Source: Vibrio maritimus
Lineage (GTDB): Bacteria > Pseudomonadota > Gammaproteobacteria > Enterobacterales > Vibrionaceae
Length of the DNA: 64,000 nucleotides
NCBI GenBank assembly: GCA_000755425.1
Contig: BBMT01000001.1
Coordinates: forward strand, 1 to 64,000
Reading direction: 5' to 3'
Below the pieces are notes generated by a model. The model saw only the letters and a list, made by a program, of their open reading frames with translations, searched no databases and was not told the DNA's origin. The position numbers and the translations under genes were made by a program. Numbering within the stretch: the stretch's first letter is position 1; the number at the start of each line of letters is the position of its first letter. This document shows positions 61,770 to 64,000 of the stretch, one piece after another.

Positions 61770-63320
61770 TTAGTTTGCCTTGTAAGCTCTATCGTAAGCA
61801 GCTTGCATCGCACTCACGACTTTCTTATAACCCATACGCTCAATGCTCTTCTGGTAATTTGGCCAGTCTTTCTCGATATCACGAGAGCCTAAGATCCAAG
61901 CTTGCTGCATCTCTACCATATAGTCACGAATGGTCACCCAGTGCTTGTCGTAGATGTCTTTCTCTTTCGCATTCAGAGAGACACCCATGAATGGTTCTAA
62001 CAAGTAATCACCTTGGTCATACAGAGCTATACCTTCAAGCGCGTATTTGTTCGACCATTGAACTTCGTTCTGATAGTCCATTGGGAAACCACGTTGAACC
62101 TGAGCACCGATCGCCCACATTTGTGCGTTAACCGGTGTATCCGCTTCGAGGATTTCTTTTTTAAACACTGGCTTGTCATCGACTAGCTCATAGTGCTCAC
62201 CTTGGATACCGAAGTTTGCTAGGCGTTTACCTTCTTGTGTGAACCAGAAATCGAAGTACTTAATGGTCTCGATTGGGTGTTCGTTCGTGTATGAGATAGC
62301 CCAGCCGTCTGGCTTCACTTTAGCGCGGCGGTGCTCTTCTACACGTTTACCACTGATTGATGCTGGTGGCGCAAACGCTTTAAATTGGAAGCCTTCTACT
62401 TTGTCTGCGAGTGAATCGTTATAGCCAGAAGTAGACGCAAACCAGTCGTGGGTCATACCACCAAGGTCAGCAGACAATAAGTACTCACGAGAGCGACTGC
62501 CGCGAGTGAATACTTCGGCATCGATGAGACCCTCTTGGTACCATTTAGCGAGGTTCTGAATACCGACTTTGTAGTTCTCTTGCGCGTAGCCGTGCTTGAT
62601 TTGACCATCAACGACGTGGAAGTCGTGGAACACATCAGAGCCAGACGTGCGGCCGTCCCAAAGTGTCACGAGACGAACCATCTCTTGCCAGTGACGCGCA
62701 AAGAAAGGAACTTCATCTTTCTTGCCGTTGCCGTTTGGATCTTTATCGCGGAATGCTTTGAGCACCTCGTACATTTCGTCGACATTTTTCGGTGTCTCAA
62801 GACCGAGTTTTTCTAGCCAGTCATAACGCACAAAGTAGCCACGACCGTATTTACCGTCTGGTAGGTACGGGATGTAATACACATTGCCATCGGAGGCTTT
62901 GATGGATGCCCAAACATCAGGGTTGGCGTCAAAGAATGCTTTAATGTTTGGCGCATGCTCTTCAATCAGTTTGTTAAGAGGAACAAACGCACCTTCAGGG
63001 CCGTACGTGTTTACGTTGTTCTTCATGCTTGAACCGCCGACGATATCAGGCAGGTCACCCGAAGCGATCAGCAGGTTGAACGCTTCTTCACTCTTAGTGG
63101 TTGCCATTGAGGCCACGTTGTTTAGGTGAACGTTAGTTAGACGCGCCGCTTCTTTTTCCACTGGCCAGTCGTTGTTATAGACGAACTTCTTTTGGTGTAA
63201 GTGGATGTCGAGTTTGATTGGCTTATCTGCCACTTTGTATGCACCATCTTCCGCTGCAAATGCTGGGGCAGCAAGCGTGGCAGCGATCAGGGTAGACAAC
63301 GCAGTGATTTTTACATTCAT
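61770..63320 (-). CDS. ABC solute-binding protein, AlgQ-like (oligosaccharide)
   Basis: Periplasmic binding protein of 516 residues with signal peptide MNVKITALSTLIAATLAAPAFA. It is of the large family-1 type (LplA/AlgQ): GDLPDIVGGSSMKNNVNTYGPEGAFVPLNKLIEEHAPN and IPYLPDGKYGRGYFVRYDWLEKLG. DPNGNGKKDEVPF matches the calcium-binding loop of AlgQ1/AlgQ2. This suggests alginate or other acidic oligosaccharide uptake, fitting the alginate genes at 29-36 kb, but chondroitin-type uptake is also possible. It precedes a terminator and follows the permease gene. Confidence 0.87.
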   Translation of the reverse strand: MNVKITALSTLIAATLAAPAFAAEDGAYKVADKPIKLDIHLHQKKFVYNNDWPVEKEAARLTNVHLNNVASMATTKSEEAFNLLIASGDLPDIVGGSSMKNNVNTYGPEGAFVPLNKLIEEHAPNIKAFFDANPDVWASIKASDGNVYYIPYLPDGKYGRGYFVRYDWLEKLGLETPKNVDEMYEVLKAFRDKDPNGNGKKDEVPFFARHWQEMVRLVTLWDGRTSGSDVFHDFHVVDGQIKHGYAQENYKVGIQNLAKWYQEGLIDAEVFTRGSRSREYLLSADLGGMTHDWFASTSGYNDSLADKVEGFQFKAFAPPASISGKRVEEHRRAKVKPDGWAISYTNEHPIETIKYFDFWFTQEGKRLANFGIQGEHYELVDDKPVFKKEILEADTPVNAQMWAIGAQVQRGFPMDYQNEVQWSNKYALEGIALYDQGDYLLEPFMGVSLNAKEKDIYDKHWVTIRDYMVEMQQAWILGSRDIEKDWPNYQKSIERMGYKKVVSAMQAAYDRAYKAN

Positions 63321-63367
63321 CTTTTGTTTCCTTTCTCGTTATTGTGTTTTGTATTAGGAAGAGGGGG

Positions 63368-64000
63368 TTACTCTTTAACCCCACCCAACATAATTCCCTT
63401 GTTGAAGTACTTTTGAATAAATGGATAAATCAGAAGCACCGGAATGATTGAGCAGATCATGATTGCCGCGCTAACGGTCTCAAAGGAGTAAGCAGAGTTA
63501 ATCAAAGTACTGGCGAACGTATCGTCGTCTGTAAGCTGAGTAATGATCTGACGCAGATAAACCTGAAGTGGCACCTTGCTTTCATCGCGAAGCAATACCA
63601 TGGCCCAGAAGAAGCCGTTCCAGCGCGCAACGATACAAAATAGCGTGACTGTCGCTAGGGCAGGTTTTGCTAGCGGAATAAATACTTTCCAAAGTACTTG
63701 GAAGTCATTGGCGCCATCCATTCGAGCGGCTTCTTCAAATGACTTAGGGATAGCCTCAAAGAAGTTACGTAATAGGATGATATTGAACGCGTTACAGGCA
63801 AAACCGATGATGATACCGAAGTAGCTATCGAGTAAGCCGAGATCGCGCATGTTCAAGAAGAACGGAATCATGCCCGCGTTAAACCACATGGTGAACGCGA
63901 CTAGGATGTTCCAGTACTTGCGACCAAGTAACTGGGGTCTAGACAATGCGTAGGCACCGGGAACAATAATCAATAGACTGACGAGTGTGCCGCCGAATGT
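63368..64000 (-). CDS. Sugar ABC permease (LplC/AlgM2-like), 5' end outside window
   Basis: Inner-membrane permease of a carbohydrate ABC importer; the last 210 codons are seen and the frame stays open to the window edge. The coupling motif EEAARMDGANDFQVLWKVFIPLAKPALATV is a canonical EAA loop. Hydrophobic helices follow the CUT1 pattern (YFGIIIGFACNAFNIILL, SAAIMICSIIPVLLIYPFI). The end KGIMLGGVKE is typical of the second permease of these systems. It sits 47 bp upstream of the solute-binding protein gene, so a partner permease should lie beyond the window. Confidence 0.9.
   Translation of the reverse strand, partial: TFGGTLVSLLIIVPGAYALSRPQLLGRKYWNILVAFTMWFNAGMIPFFLNMRDLGLLDSYFGIIIGFACNAFNIILLRNFFEAIPKSFEEAARMDGANDFQVLWKVFIPLAKPALATVTLFCIVARWNGFFWAMVLLRDESKVPLQVYLRQIITQLTDDDTFASTLINSAYSFETVSAAIMICSIIPVLLIYPFIQKYFNKGIMLGGVKE

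Noticed and set aside
1..64000. Prophage, insertion sequence, tRNA or rRNA
   Set aside because: No transposase, integrase, phage structural gene or recognisable tRNA/rRNA sequence was seen.

Overview
The window looks like chromosomal DNA of a marine Vibrio or a close relative (Gammaproteobacteria). The basis is gene content and protein character: alginate lyases with a DEH-reductase-like gene, a cytosolic exoI-type hexosaminidase, a Zur-type L31/L36 pair, a very large VCBS adhesin with its own type I exporter, and many LysR regulators. No tRNA, rRNA, insertion sequence or CRISPR array was seen.

Layout. 1-11316: 3' part of a giant VCBS-repeat adhesin. 11385-16324: convergent exporter operon (HlyD-type adaptor and two ABC subunits). 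16548-19381: divergent HD-GYP c-di-GMP phosphodiesterase with a periplasmic sensor region. 19620-22874: beta-N-acetylhexosaminidase, a small zinc-ribbon protein, zinc-free ribosomal proteins L36 and L31 behind a Zur-like palindrome, and a DUF2753-like gene behind a Fur-like palindrome. 22937-24866: SnoaL-like protein, TetR regulator with two tandem 18-bp operators, SMR efflux pump. 24919-28948: two-component system in line with a fatty-acid-hydroxylase-like membrane enzyme and a secreted protein. 29027-36380: alginate catabolism block (MATE-like carrier, DEH-reductase-like gene, PL17 oligoalginate lyase, PL7 lyase lipoprotein with two CBM32 domains), linked by three copies of the palindrome TTGTAATACAA. 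36553-40897: amidohydrolase lipoprotein, LysR regulator, outer-membrane protein and small membrane protein, linked by a shared bipartite motif. 41102-45501: three DoxX-like membrane proteins, a porin, a MarR regulator and an ABM-domain secreted protein. 45574-50610: hydantoinase, DUF917 protein, NCS1 permease and divergent LysR. 51672-58016: glutamate decarboxylase with an AspT-type antiporter, a LysE exporter, an MFS pump and LysR. 58090-61679: two choloylglycine-hydrolase-like proteins flanking a LysR gene. 61770-64000: AlgQ-like solute-binding protein and an ABC permease cut by the window end.

The dominant oddity is technical. At least 26 otherwise intact genes or gene segments are broken by single-base indels, nearly all deletions in short homopolymers. 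The adhesin has seven, the antiporter four, the adaptor two, and many others one. In one place the adhesin's own near-identical repeats show the lost base directly (293 bp instead of 294). I therefore annotate full-length genes across these breaks and read them as sequencing or consensus errors, not pseudogenes.

The best candidates for something undescribed are: a 136-bp repeat, about 90% identical in two places without gaps, with a conserved hairpin and a leader that overlaps the 3' ends of two LysR genes; a paired exporter in which both ABC subunits have degenerate ATPase motifs; an HD-GYP domain split by a long insertion next to an adhesin exporter; and several unnamed regulons defined by shared palindromes.
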